NCBI GenBank assembly: GCA_014529385.2 | Contig: CM043967.1 | Span: 132,736,682 to 132,800,681, forward strand | Length of the DNA: 64,000 bases | From: Adiantum capillus-veneris | Lineage: Eukaryota; Streptophyta; Polypodiopsida; Polypodiales; Pteridaceae | Reading direction: 5' to 3' | Shown here: positions 36,290 through 46,692 of the stretch, in pieces | Numbering within the stretch: position 1 is the first letter of the stretch | How the letters are laid out: every line of letters begins with the position of its first letter | Translations under genes and position numbers: made by a program | The notes under the pieces: generated by a model | What the model was told of the DNA's origin: nothing | Database searches by the model: none | Seen by the model: only the letters and a program-made list of their open reading frames with translations

Positions 36290-36757
36290 CTAAGACCTTC
36301 TATTGGAACCTCCCCCCTTTAAGCACTTGAGTTTCCTATATTTCTCAGCAGCCCTAGTTTCAGCTGCTTCAAAGGTAGCAGGTGCACCGGCCTCAACTTC
36401 TAACTTAAGGTCAGGAAAGAGTCCGGCTATGAGCCTCTCCTTCTTTAGGAACTCTGCACCATCACCAGGGTTAGCAACATTTCGTATCCATAGAGCCCAA
36501 AGACGTAGAAACTCTTGCTTGTACAAGTAGTAGTCATCTAAGTCTTTTTGCTTATGAGAAACAATGTCTTGCCATAGTTTTTGAGTGTTTTGGGGATCAA
36601 AGAAGTATCTCTTGAAATGATTCACAACTTCCGTGTAATTCCCTTTAACTTCCTCAGGCAACGAGTCAAACCAAGTGCTAGCATCTTTCCTAAGGACCAC
36701 TTCAAACATCTCTACGCGTTCTTGATCAGTTACTATCCTCTTGATATGACAAGACAT
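36290..36757 (-). pseudogene. Element V gag capsid segment, N-terminally truncated
   Basis: It encodes FEVVLRKDASTWFDSLPEE, FKRYFFDPQNTQKLWQDI, YYLYKQEFLRLWALW and ERLIAGLFPDLKLEVE, a typical plant retrotransposon gag. In element III the protein starts about 40 residues earlier (46112). In V that start is lost through a ~390-bp deletion just before 36790, where two copies of AAGGTCGTA(A/C)CTAATGAGA abut. Confidence 0.88.
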
Positions 36758-37054
36758 CTTGAAATTTGCTAAAAATAATTCTGCATCCTCTCCAGGCTAA
36801 GGTCGTAACTAATGAGACTAAGGTCGTACCTAATGAGAGGCAAAATAAAAGGATTTACTGATGCGTTTATCTTTGCCAACCTAAGAGGACCTAAAATTCT
36901 ACGAATTACACGTTGAAATTGCAACTTAGTACTAACAATTATGTGTACCTTTTGTCTTGCAATGGGAATGAAGGGATCATACAAATTCTCGTGATTCATG
37001 CAAGCTACTTGATTATGCTAAAGTTTGAGCCTACACAAAACATACACAAGCCGT

Positions 37055-37071
37055 CCTCAGTGGGGGCACCA
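37055..37071 (-). other. Primer binding site of element V (tRNA not identified)
   Basis: The minus strand reads TGGTGCCCCCACTGAGG, three bases from the LTR end. TGG matches the CCA tail of any tRNA. I cannot match the rest to a plant tRNA from memory. Element III has the same core at 46676-46692. Confidence 0.6.
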
Positions 37072-37074
37072 ATT

Positions 37075-39664
37075 TGAGGCGGTCCAGGGCGGGCAACAAG
37101 AAGAGTGGCCTCTAAACACCCTTCGAGGCTCCCGTGCTGCTCAATTGGGGCTGGGGCAAGCACAATCAGAGACAACAACAACCCACAGCCAGAAACCAAA
37201 CAAGAAAAGGGGCACCACCTAGTTGTAGATGCGAACTAGGACGCATGTGATATCTCCTTGTACTCAAACGCACAAAGAAAGGGGAATGCAAGATAGTCAC
37301 ACACACCAAACACAAACATTCACCACGCCAGAGAGAGGTAAAGAGAAAAAATCTACTTGAGCAACTCAGTCTTAGCCTTAAAGACTAGATGCACATAAAG
37401 CTTGATGAGAAATAGAGAGACAACACAAAACTTGACCTTGTTGCCAATACACAAATTGTCTTAGGGTCACGGGAGCCCTCTCACTGAGCACCCTCTTACA
37501 ATTTACCTTTTAGGCAAACAATTCAACAAGCCCTCAAACCACCAAGCATGAAATGGCACAACAAACTTCAAGGACAATATACCTTCAACCACCTGATGAG
37601 TCAACTTATCAAGTCAATTTGGAGAGAAGAGTCGTAGTTGCAGCATACAATTGCACCCAAAACTATGAATCTTATTTATGGACAAGAGTAGGCTACAAGT
37701 GTGATTGCAGAGTATAGTATCACTCCACTCCTCTAGATGGCATAACTAACTTCAAGCTTCTCCACGCACCTATGTGTAGTGATGGAATAGAGCACTCACA
37801 ATGCACACACTCTACACAACTAGGCTTGAAGAGTGGTGTGTTATGTGTTGAGAATGGTGTGGTGTAGTGTGATCATGTGATGATTTGCAAGGGAGAGAAG
37901 GGCTCTATTTATAGGTTTTAGAAGCCCCGATTTGGATTAGGCCTAATCAAGTTTATTTGAAGGAATAAAAGATTATGCATATTTTTATTTTTTTTAATGA
38001 GGGTGGGTCTCTCTTGTCCTTTGAGTCACATGGATGTGGGCTCAAGAGAAGAGAATTATTGAGGATGAAAGGAGAGAGGGATTGAGTGAATAATTAGGGA
38101 GGGCCTACTCTAGTAGAGGGTGCATTTTACAATAAGGTTAGTGGTTCGTAGTTAGTAATTATCACTAAAAAATATTTACAAAATCATTCACCAAATGGTG
38201 AGATATATGATGAGAAAAGTTAGAGAAGGTATGAGCTTGTAAAGAGAGGTTGAAGCTTTGGAGAAGTTGACATTCACCTCTTTACAGCACCGGAAGAAGA
38301 AGCAGTCAGCATGGCGAAGCAGTGCGTGTCGATGAAGCTATGTTATTTCAAACCTTGGAAAATTCATGATAAAAGGCTTCATTTGCAGAGGTTATCCTTG
38401 GATTTTTGCTGATTTTTTGAAGTTCTTTACAAAGCTGAAGAGAGTATGGTAATATGGACATATATGTAGAGAGAAAGGGGGACACATAGGGTGTAGAAAT
38501 GGAGGATGAAGGCTATGGAGCTGTGAGAGATGTGGCAATGGTGAAGAGGGTGAATTAGGACATGGGAGTTGCAGGTTTTGGAGTGAGAAGGAGAGGGAGG
38601 AGTGTGTGTGAAAGAGGAAAATGATAAAGTGGAACAGGGAGTGTGGCTGCATAGCATGGGCAAACTAGGGTCCACCAATAAAATCATAGCTCACAGCTCG
38701 TAGCTCAAAAAAATTTGAGGTGAAAGTTCAGCTCACGAGCTACAACTTTTGTTTGTATCACCTTTTCGAATTCGGGGAGCATGTGATCTTTAAAAATTCA
38801 GCAAAACTGACTGTTTTTTCCACTACACAAGGTCCTTGTGAGGTCCTTCTTTGGATGATTCTTTTGAATACCTCCAAGAGTGAGCTCCCCATGGTGCATG
38901 CATGCATTCTACATACCCTTGACCTTATTTGGTAGGTCTATAATTGAAGATATTGTTGAGAGCATGATATAAGTGAATAGTACAACTAAGAAAATCAAAT
39001 ATTCAGGGGTCTAAAAAAATATGTACATATCAAATATAAATAATATAGGTGGAAAAAATATAAAGGGGTCAAAATAAATCTCTCTCATTATAAGTCTATC
39101 ATAAAAAGATGAATATTTTTGGTGTTCTAATTTATGAGAGTAAAAGAGAATAGATGTAGGAAGGAAAAATCACAATAGTGAAAAAATATACACATAAATA
39201 AAACTAGTTTTTTTGGATTTTTGTTGGGATGGAGTTACACCAAAAATAAGAGAAGCTTACATGAAATTATTTTTATATGGAATAAAGAGTATGCAAAATG
39301 GTAAGAAAAAATATGGTAATGGTGACTCAATGTACATAGCATAAATAACACACCATAGGTAGAAATATTTAAATAAATACCAAAATAATTATGAAAAATC
39401 CTTTTATTTAGGCCCTATATACAATGAAATATTTACACACAAAAGGGCCATAATATATTTTATTTTTTTGATTTTATTTATTTTTTTGGCTCAACTAGCC
39501 CAGTGACTAGCTAGCTGAGGGTTTTTAAGAAAATATGGAGAAAGTCCCTAACTCACACACGCCTATGTACAGTGAAATGGTAGGGACAACCAAAATGTTT
39601 GAGTGATTTGATAGGGTGAGGTAGCTTACTATGGCAATTATGGAAAGCCGAAAAATGGCTATCA
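37075..39664 (-). repeat. Element V 5' LTR (2590 bp)
   Basis: Starts TGAGGCGGTCCAGGGC and ends AATGGCTATCA. It has a 170-bp segment (about 38311-38480) missing from the other LTR. It is flanked outside by the TTGC duplication and copia sequence. Confidence 0.92.
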
Positions 39665-40012
39665 TTGCTTAAAGCCCTTGGCAACAAGCCTTGCTTTGTA
39701 CTTTGGCTGACTATCATGAGCGGTGATCTTATACCTGTAAACCCATTTACAAGGTAGAGACTTTTTGCCCTGTGGTAATTTAACTAGCTTCCATGTCTTG
39801 TTTTTATGCAGTGTTGTCATTTCTGACTGCATGGCCAATTGCCAATTCCCGGAGTCCTTCATTTGCACTGCTTCCTTGTAGCATGAAGGCTCATTGCAAT
39901 CAGTCAACATGACATAGTTCATAGATGGAACAAACCTATCAGGAGGTTGCGTGACACGTCCAGATCTATGCACAATAGGTGGCTCAGGCTCAGCCACAAC
40001 CTGTGGTTCCAC
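39665..40012 (-). pseudogene. Element IV reverse transcriptase (N-terminal part)
   Basis: It encodes HRSGRVTQPPDRFVPS (the usual lead-in to copia reverse transcriptase), CNEPSCYKEAVQ, WQLAMQSEMTTLHKNKTW, LPCKWVYRYK and KARLVAKGFKQ, where element V interrupts. It continues at 29114. A single in-frame TAG at 40019-40021 separates it from integrase. Confidence 0.92.
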
Positions 40013-40018
40013 TCTATC

Positions 40019-41230
40019 CTATCCTTGCTTCTCTTGAGCCCTGACATTTTGTCTTGCACGTGCAGGTCCATCTTCTTGGAAGACAACTCTTCTAATCTCC
40101 TCAACCCTCTCTGGTTTAGAATGATATTTGGCTTCATTAAAGTGAACATCATTGCTGCGGATAACCTTTCTGGATTCGGGATCCCAAAGTCTGTACCCCT
40201 TCTTACCAGAATTACCATAGCCTAGAAAGATGCACTTTCTACTCTTTGGCTCAAGTTTGTTCCTAAATTCCTTTGCAACGTGAGTATATGCCTCACAGCC
40301 AAAGACTCTGAGATGCTTGTATGAGGGCACCTTGCCTGACCATACCATCTCTGCTACTAAATCCTTCTGCAAAACCTTGCTAGGAGATATTTTTATAAGA
40401 TGAACAACTGTTGATACAGCTTCAGCCCAAAACCCATTTGGCAGCTGTGCATTAGACAACATACTTCTGACCTTCTCTTGTATGGTCCTATTCATCCTCT
40501 TAGCAACACCATTTTGAGGAGGATTGTAAGGAGTAGTAAGTTCACGTTTTATACCTTTTGTCTCACAAAAGTCCTGAAAGGCCTTTGAAACATACTCTCT
40601 ACCATTGTCAGTGCGTAAGCATTTAAGCTTCTTGCCACTCTGATTCTCCACAAGTGTCACAAAAGTTTTGAAAACACTAAACGCTTCATCCTTGTGCTTG
40701 AGAAAGTAAACCCATACTTTCCTTGAGTAATCATCTATAAATGTCATAAAGTAAGAAGCTCCCCCTAGAGATAGGTTAGGCATAGGTCCACACAAATCAC
40801 TATGAACAAGTGCCAACTGTGTATCTCTTCTACTGCTTCTATGCTTATGTGGCTGCTGTGTTTGCTTACCATACAGACAATGTTCACAGAATTCAAAATC
40901 ATTAAATGAAAATCCAGGCAAATAACCAGAACGAGACAAGATTTCCATTCCCTTCTTGGACATATGTCCTAACCGGCTATGCCACAAAGAGATGTTCGGC
41001 TGCTCGGTTACATTGATTACATTTTTAGAGACATTTGATACATAAATCATGTAAAGTCCTCCAGACTTTACTCCATGTGCTACTGTCATAAAACCCTTGG
41101 ATATCTTCCACATGTTCTGTCCAAAAGTGGTGACGTAGCCAGCATCATCAAGTAAACCTGTGCTGATCAAGCTCTTTGTAATTGCGGGAACATGTCTCAC
41201 ATTCTTCAGCGAGAAAGAAATAAGAGCCAT
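40019..41230 (-). pseudogene. Element IV integrase
   Basis: The frame begins with the pre-integrase zinc finger (SLWHSRLGHMSKKGM then CEHCLYGKQTQ). The core has VHSDLCGPMP (first Asp), LRTDNGREYVS (second Asp) and PQNGVAKRMNRTIQ. In copia elements the last motif is normally G-V-A-E-R, giving the catalytic Glu; here Glu is replaced by Lys (GAG or GAA to AAG/AAA would do it). A C-terminal part with LRVFGCEAYTHV and KCIFLGYGNSGKKGYRLW follows, as in the family. Integrase would insert the cDNA. This copy should be catalytically dead. Confidence 0.92.
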
Positions 41231-41621
41231 TCTGAAACTTCAATTGAACATCTCCAACACATAAGATCTCACATGTCTGCCCATTGCCTAGCCGAACATG
41301 ATCTTTAGTGGTCACATAAGAGGTAAACCAGTCCTTGTTTGGAGACACATGAAGTGATGCCCCTGAGTCTATAATCCAGTCACTCAGTGCATGTCCATCA
41401 GATGTTGTAAGAAGAGCTGAGTCCATTGTATTCTTCAAGAAGTAGATGTCTCCTGACACTAGACTGTCATGCTCTGCAACAATGTTTGTCACATTTATTT
41501 CTTGAATATTCACTGAGGACTTGTTCTTCTCACCATGGTCTTCAGCTTTCTCTTTGCCTTTTTCGCTTTCCATTCTCTGCAGTCTCTTTTCATGTGACCC
41601 TTCTTGCCACAATGGTAGCAT
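41148..41621 (-). pseudogene. Element IV protease, in a shifted frame
   Basis: It encodes ALSDWIIDSGASLHVSPN, the copia protease active site (D-S-G present), then VRLGNGQTCEILCVGDVQL. It overlaps gag at one end and integrase at the other but is in a different frame from both, which share one frame. Copia proteins are normally one long frame, so two indels, near 41510-41600 and 41150-41230, have compensated each other. Confidence 0.88.
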
Positions 41622-42322
41622 TCTATGTCACTCTTGCCTTTAGCACTGCGGGACTTGCTACGAGACTGATTCCTCTTTCCACCTTTGTACTTTTCTTTGG
41701 TCCTTCCCATGACAACTAAGGCTGTTCCTTTGCCTTTGTCCATTGTCTTTCTATTGGTTTCTTCAGTAAGAAGACTTCCTTCTACACCTGCTATGTTCAA
41801 ACCATCTGGAGGTGCAGAATTACTCAAAGCTGTGCGAAAAGTGTCCCAACTTTCCGGCAATGTGATCAACAGGAACATAGCTCTAACAGGTTCATCAAAC
41901 TTGACACCTTGAGCTGACAACTGACTATAGATTGTGTTGAATTCATTCAAATGATTGGACATAGGTGTCCCTTCTTTCATCTTCAAGTCAACAAGCTTCT
42001 TAAGCCAGTATACCTGTGAAGCTGCACTCTGCTTCTCATAACGATCACTCAGCTTTAACCATGCTTGATAAGCCGACATCTCGTCTGCTACATTGAAGTA
42101 AATGCTTTCAGCCAAAGTCAACATAATGGTAGAAAGTGCCAATTTATCCATTTCGCTCCATTTATCTTCGTCCATATCTTCTGGTTTTATCCCCTTGAGC
42201 TTTATAGGTTTTATCTGCTTCTTTTGTACCAACACGTGCCAAATCTGCTTCTTCCACAATGGGAAATTGGTTCCATCCAGCTTCTTGATATTGTAAAGAG
42301 CAGTGTCCTGTGATCCAGCCAT
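41510..42322 (-). pseudogene. Element IV gag
   Basis: It starts MAGSQDTALYNIKKLDGTNF, the usual copia gag opening (UBN2-type), with YQAWLKLSDRYEKQSA, HLNEFNTIYSQLSAQG and LLITLPESWDTF, then the zinc knuckle CYHCGKKGHMKRDC. The frame closes shortly after, whereas an intact copia frame would run into protease. The start was chosen because it follows the leader and matches the family's usual N-terminus. Confidence 0.92.
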
Positions 42323-43480
42323 AGCTACGCTTCACAGTAGTTTACTTTCCTGGGAAAAATTCGGCAGAGTTTCCCCTGTAAACTGACCTCTGAACCAATA
42401 TCAACCTGTCAAATGAACCAAGAAAGCTTCAGATTCTGCAAAAATTTTGGCAGAGTCTCCTTTGTAAAATGGCTTTGGTGTACTAAAAAATAGACCAAAA
42501 ACAGCTCAAAAAACCACTATCTCTCTAACACTGTAAGCTGTGGGTAAACCTATCCTGCACCTTTACCATCTCTCACTGTCCTGCACTGTCCTGTCACTAT
42601 CTTGTAAGCATAGACTGCAACAATTCCTCAACGGCAGTAAAGCAAAGATGCAATCCCAACTGTCTAACTCATAGTCAATACATCCTAGCTGCCTATCTAA
42701 GGGTGCTCGAGGGGTCGCTCCAAGACCTGTATCACCGAAAGGATCTCAACATTCGAGAATCCCCCAGCTCAATAAAACCTCACTTGACCCTCAACAAAGG
42801 CTGCAGTAAATCTGACAGTACATAGACTTCCCACAAAGTCATACATCCACAAATTTCCCACTGTATGCTGTAACCGCTACGGCGGTTGTTTGCTGCGTGA
42901 CTCACAGCCAACAAACCCTCAACAGACATACATCATCTCTGACAATACATACCATGTGGAAGTACCTGCAATGTCAGGATGAAATCTAGAATATCAAGCA
43001 GCAAACACAAGCTACCTGATGAACTAGTGGATGTCGCCTACAGTCTGTGTGTAGATGCGCCCGTGTCGTATGTGACACGCCTCCAAGAATTGTGAGCCGT
43101 CCTTCGATGTGTAGACAACCACAAATCAACACTCTGGGAGTGTCGATATCCTCAGCACCTACAGTCGTAGGCCAAAAACCCCAAATTTGCAGAGTCGGAT
43201 CTGCACCCCTCAACACCTGTAGTCGTAGGCCGAAAACCCCAAATTTGCAGAGTCGGATCTGCACCCACACCCGCTGAGACCGCGTAATCGAAAATGGCCT
43301 GCGCAAAACTTTGTCGAAGCCGAACGGTGGCCGAGATGACCTCAGAATGAAATTATGAGCACACTGAGCCCTTCGGGTTTGCCCACAAGATTTGGGGCCG
43401 TGTCTTTACCTATCGAATTTCACTCCAATCTGAGCTGGTGACTCTAGCCTCCTGCAGTGCTGCCCCGAGCCTCGATCTGA
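42323..43480 (-). other. Element IV leader between primer site and gag
   Basis: About 1.16 kb with no credible coding frame. A ~55-bp unit containing GTAGTCGTAGGCC and CCCCAAATTTGCAGAG is duplicated in tandem at about 43155-43265. Nothing else recognised. Confidence 0.6.
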
Positions 43481-43492
43481 GCTCTGATACCA
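43481..43492 (-). other. Primer binding site of element IV, initiator tRNA-Met
   Basis: The minus strand reads TGGTATCAGAGC, the standard plant initiator-Met primer site, two bases from the LTR end. Confidence 0.95.
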
Positions 43493-43494
43493 GT

Positions 43495-43686
43495 TGAAGG
43501 AGTACGAGCGGAAGTGCGACGCGAGAGAGAGTGTGAGAAGAAGAGCACGACGATATGGTGAACTCGCTCTACTGTAATGTGTAGAGCATAGTGAGTTCTT
43601 ATTAGGTTTTCACAAAAGAATATGTGTACATACCTGGTGGCCCGCCCACTTACCTGGGCGACCACATTGGGCTTTATACCCCAACA
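43495..43686 (-). repeat. Element IV 5' LTR (192 bp)
   Basis: Pairs with 27504-27695. It is followed by the duplicated TGCTT and then element III pol sequence. Confidence 0.92.
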
Positions 43687-43691
43687 TGCTT

Positions 43692-44640
43692 CAGAGTCCT
43701 TGACGAGATTTGCATTGTTTGTCCCCTTAGCATTTTGGCTGGAGTTACACTCATGCTTCGTGGAACAATACTTACATGAGATAGCTGCCTTTTGACAGAT
43801 CTTTGGTAGATCTTTAGGTAGAAGGCGACTCAAATAGGGCTTCAAGCGATACCCATTTACCTTCCTAGAGTGTTCTTTCCCATCCAAATCCATAAGCTAA
43901 TAGTAACTTGAGTTGAAATACTTCTTGACTATATATGGTCCCTACCATCTAGTTTCAAAATTGGCATCAAAATGATTATCGAGTCAATTGTCATACCTTA
44001 GCATAAGATCTCCTTCATTGATGCCTTTGTCCTTTAGTTTCTTGTCAAGCTTCTCCTTTGCCTCTGTAGCTTTCCTCTTGTAGCACTCATAGGCTACTTC
44101 TCTTTTCCACTCAATCTCCACTAGTGTAAGAAGTCAATCCATCCATACCACTTGATCATCTTGTGCACCTCTGCCTTGAAGCAGTATCGTTGGGATGTTG
44201 AGCTCGATAGGCTGAAAAGCCTCTTGACCATAGACCAAGTGAAATGGTGTGAACTGCGTGCACCATACAATAAGTCATCCCACAACTTTGTCTTGTTTTG
44301 CACCATCTTCCTAATGATGACATAGAATGTGAAGCTCTTCACAAACTTCTGTGAGTAAATCCTTCTTGAACCCTGGACCATTATCACAAACAATCTCGAG
44401 AGGTGTGCTAAATCTACAACAAATATTAGTGTAGACAAACCTGTTCACTGTTTTCCCATTTACCCTTGCCACACTTTGATCCTCTACCCACCTAGTCATG
44501 TAATCTACAGCCAAGGATGTAGAGTTTATCATTTTTTGTTCTAGGAAGAGGACCCATAGCATCAATGCCCCACTTTTCAAAGGGTCCATTTGCAAGTACT
44601 ATTTTCCTCGGACCATGCACCAACCTTCTATTTCCATTTA
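43692..44640 (-). pseudogene. Element III integrase remnant
   Basis: Pieces in several frames match the integrase of V: CCRFSTPLEIVCDNGPGF (second Asp), DYMTRWVEDQSVARVNG (first Asp) and, near 43840-43893, GKEHSRKVNGYRLKPYLSRLL. Deletions compared with V remove parts equivalent to 32170-32220 and 32260-32330, taking out the catalytic Glu region. The copia element inserted in its C-terminal tail. Confidence 0.82.
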
Positions 44641-44641
44641 C

Positions 44642-45062
44642 CTAACAATTGTGACAACTTTTACACCAATGTTGGACATCTACATTCAGACTTGGCCAAA
44701 CATACCCCGCAAGCAAAATCTTCTTCACCGTTAACTCTTGGGCAAAAAGACCACCACATGCCTCTTCATGTAAACCTTTTAAAATGGTTGGAATTTCCTC
44801 GGTAGTTGGTACTCTTCGGCACACTTTGTCCTTCCCTCTTTGGTAGACGAATCCTTCTAGAAATAGATAAAAACTTGCCTTCTTCATGAGTCTCCTCTTC
44901 TGAGATTTTGTGAAGTCTTGTGGAAACTCGCCCTCCAAAATGTAGCCAATAATGAGAGCCAATGACTCCAATCCCTGGTATCTTGGTTGCTTGACAGCTG
45001 CTGCCACCATGATGACCTGCACTTCTTTCTCAACACATGTAACTGCTTGTTGTGCAAGTAAA
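44642..45062 (-). pseudogene. Element III RNase H end and integrase finger, fused to gag by deletion
   Basis: It encodes DLLAQQAVTCVEKEVQVIMV (as in V near 33000-33090) through LKGLHEEACGGLFAQEL to QHWCKSCHNC. It keeps the Trp codon that is TAG in V. Immediately to the right, at 45062/45063, sequence equivalent to 35819 of V begins, so about 2.7 kb (reverse transcriptase, both RNase H cores and protease) has been deleted. The joint has a few bases of shared sequence. Confidence 0.82.
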
Positions 45063-45485
45063 TCATTTCTCTTTATCTTTTCCTCGGCCACACTTAATGC
45101 CATTTGCTTCCATGTCAACCTCATTTGAATTTTTCACCTCTATCACATGCTTATTTGGATCTGGCAAAGATGGAACTCCTTCTACCCCTTGTGGAGGTGG
45201 TCTTGGTCCATTTGGCCTTTGTAGAAGCCTTGGTTGTTGACCAGTTCCTTCACCTGCATTCATTACTGGGTAATTCAAGTTACGTCTCCCTGGATCCCCA
45301 CGGGGCCAAGGACAAATATACATCTCATGTCCAGACTCTCCGCAATTCCAACATTGCAAGACTCTCCTAGGTCGTGGCTCTCTCTCTTCTGACTTCTTTG
45401 CTTGTCCCTTTGGACCTACAACTTGTGAAAGGTGAATTGACACGCTGCTTAAGCATTCATTTAACTTCTCAATCACTTCAGCCAT
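45063..45485 (-). pseudogene. Element III nucleocapsid segment with zinc knuckle
   Basis: It encodes KLNECLSSVSIHLSQVVGPK, then CWNCGESGHEMYIC (CX2CX4HX4C) and a Pro-rich tail. The frame ends at the deletion joint. The counterpart in V is 35788-36237. Confidence 0.85.
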
Positions 45486-45518
45486 TACCTCAGGAAGCTC
45501 CCTAGATGTTGATGCTTG

Positions 45519-46112
45519 TTACTTACCTTTGGGTCTAAGACCTTCTATTGAAACCTCTCCCATTATGCACTTGAGTTTCCAATACTTCTCAGCAGCCCTA
45601 GTTTTTTCTGCATCAAAGGTAGCAGGTGCACCCACGTCAACTTTTACCTTAAGGTCCAAAAAGAGTCCGGCTATGAACCTCTCCTTCTTTAGAAATTCTA
45701 CACCATCACCAAGATTAGAAACATTTCGTACCCATAGTGCCCAAAGACGTAGAAACTCTTGCTTGTATAGGTAGTAGTCATCTAAGTCTTTTCGCTTATG
45801 AGAAACAATGTCTTGCCATAATGTTTGAGTGTTTTGGGGATCAAAGAAGTATTTCTTGAAACGATTCAAAACTTCCATGTAATTTCCCTTAACTTCCTCA
45901 GGCAAAGAGTCAAACCAAGTGCTAGTATGTTTCCTAAGGACCACCTCAAACATTTCTACACGTTCTTGATCAGTTACTATCCTCTTGATACGGCAAGACA
46001 TCTTGAAATTTGCTAAAAATAATTCTGCATCCTCTCTAGGACCTCCAGATAAAAGAGGATATCCACACATTTGGCATTGTCTTTCCATTGAATTGATTTC
46101 AAAGTGACACAC
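45519..46112 (-). pseudogene. Element III gag capsid segment
   Basis: It starts MCHFEINSMERQC and encodes GGPREDAELFLANFKMSC, TSTWFDSLPEEVKGNYME, FDPQNTQTLWQDIVSHK, YYLYKQEFLRLWALW and ERFIAGLFLDLK. It is longer at the N-terminus than in V. It is the best preserved part of element III. A frame change separates it from the zinc-knuckle segment, as in V, so that break (or a translational frameshift site) is shared by the family. Confidence 0.88.
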
Positions 46113-46675
46113 GTTTTTTTTAAAAAAAAAATTTACACAATAATCTTTTCTAAATGGAAATCTGTTCTACAAAAAAATAAAAATATGCACATGAAATGAT
46201 CTATGATAATCAACAAGAGGCAGGATGACAGGGTTTGGTGATGCAAGAATTTCTCCTTCTCTTTGGGCACCAAACATGAACACCATACGTTGTTGAAAAT
46301 GGATCTTTCTACTAATTGCAATGCTTATTCTAATGTGTGGAGTGAAATGGAAGGGGAAAACCTCTATTCCCAGGCCATTATCCATTATCTATGCATGGCC
46401 TAATGCTTAAAACAAAACAAAAATATAGACGTCCAAACTAAGGTCGTACCTAATGAGAGGCAAAATGAAAGGATTTATTGAAGCATTTATCTCCGCCAAC
46501 CTAAGAGGACTTAAAATTCTACAAATTACACGTTGAAATGGAAACTTGGTACTAACAATTATGTGTACCCTTTACCTTGCAATGGGAATGAAAGGATCAT
46601 AAAAACTCTCATGATTCATGCAAGCTACTTGACTATGCTAAAGGGTGAACCTCCACAAAAAGATACAAAAGCCTT
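46113..46675 (-). other. Element III leader
   Basis: No coding frame recognised. Its 46435-46675 part matches 36815-37054 of V; the part 46113-46435 is missing from V. Confidence 0.6.
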
Positions 46676-46692
46676 CCTCCGTGGGGGCACCA
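46676..46692 (-). other. Primer binding site of element III
   Basis: The minus strand reads TGGTGCCCCCACGGAGG, four bases from the LTR end. It shares TGGTGCCCCCAC with element V. The donor tRNA is not identified. Confidence 0.6.

Larger units (their letters stand above)
29115..39664 (-). mobile_element. Element V: inner Ty3/gypsy retrotransposon (10.55 kb, two RNase H domains)
   Basis: The LTRs at 29115-31535 and 37075-39664 start TGAGGCGGTCC and end ATATCA/CTATCA, with the 4-bp duplication TTGC (29111-29114 and 39665-39668). Removing it joins ...VAKGFKQ to EQSIDFDELF... of the copia reverse transcriptase in frame. Minus-strand order is gag, zinc knuckle, protease, reverse transcriptase, RNase H, second RNase H, integrase. 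The extra RNase H points to the plant Tat lineage. The LTRs are very similar, differing at a few bases per hundred by eye. The gag start is deleted compared with III (equivalent of 46042-46435), and there are frameshifts and one in-frame stop. Confidence 0.94.
27504..43686 (-). mobile_element. Element IV: Ty1/copia retrotransposon, interrupted by element V
   Basis: The LTRs of 192 bp (27504-27695 and 43495-43686) start TGAAGGAGTACGAG and end CCCCAACA on the plus strand. The flanking duplication is TGCTT (27499-27503 and 43687-43691). The primer site beside the right LTR matches initiator tRNA-Met. The minus-strand order is gag, protease, integrase, reverse transcriptase, RNase H, which is the copia order. 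Element V (29115-39664) splits the reverse transcriptase. Without V the element is about 5.6 kb. It has an in-frame stop, frame changes in the protease region and two altered catalytic residues, so it is dead. Confidence 0.95.

Noticed and set aside
37071-37079. 5-bp target duplication for element V (TTGCT) with the LTR starting at GAGG
   Set aside because: It would drop the TG end and is not supported by element III, whose flanks match only over 4 bp.
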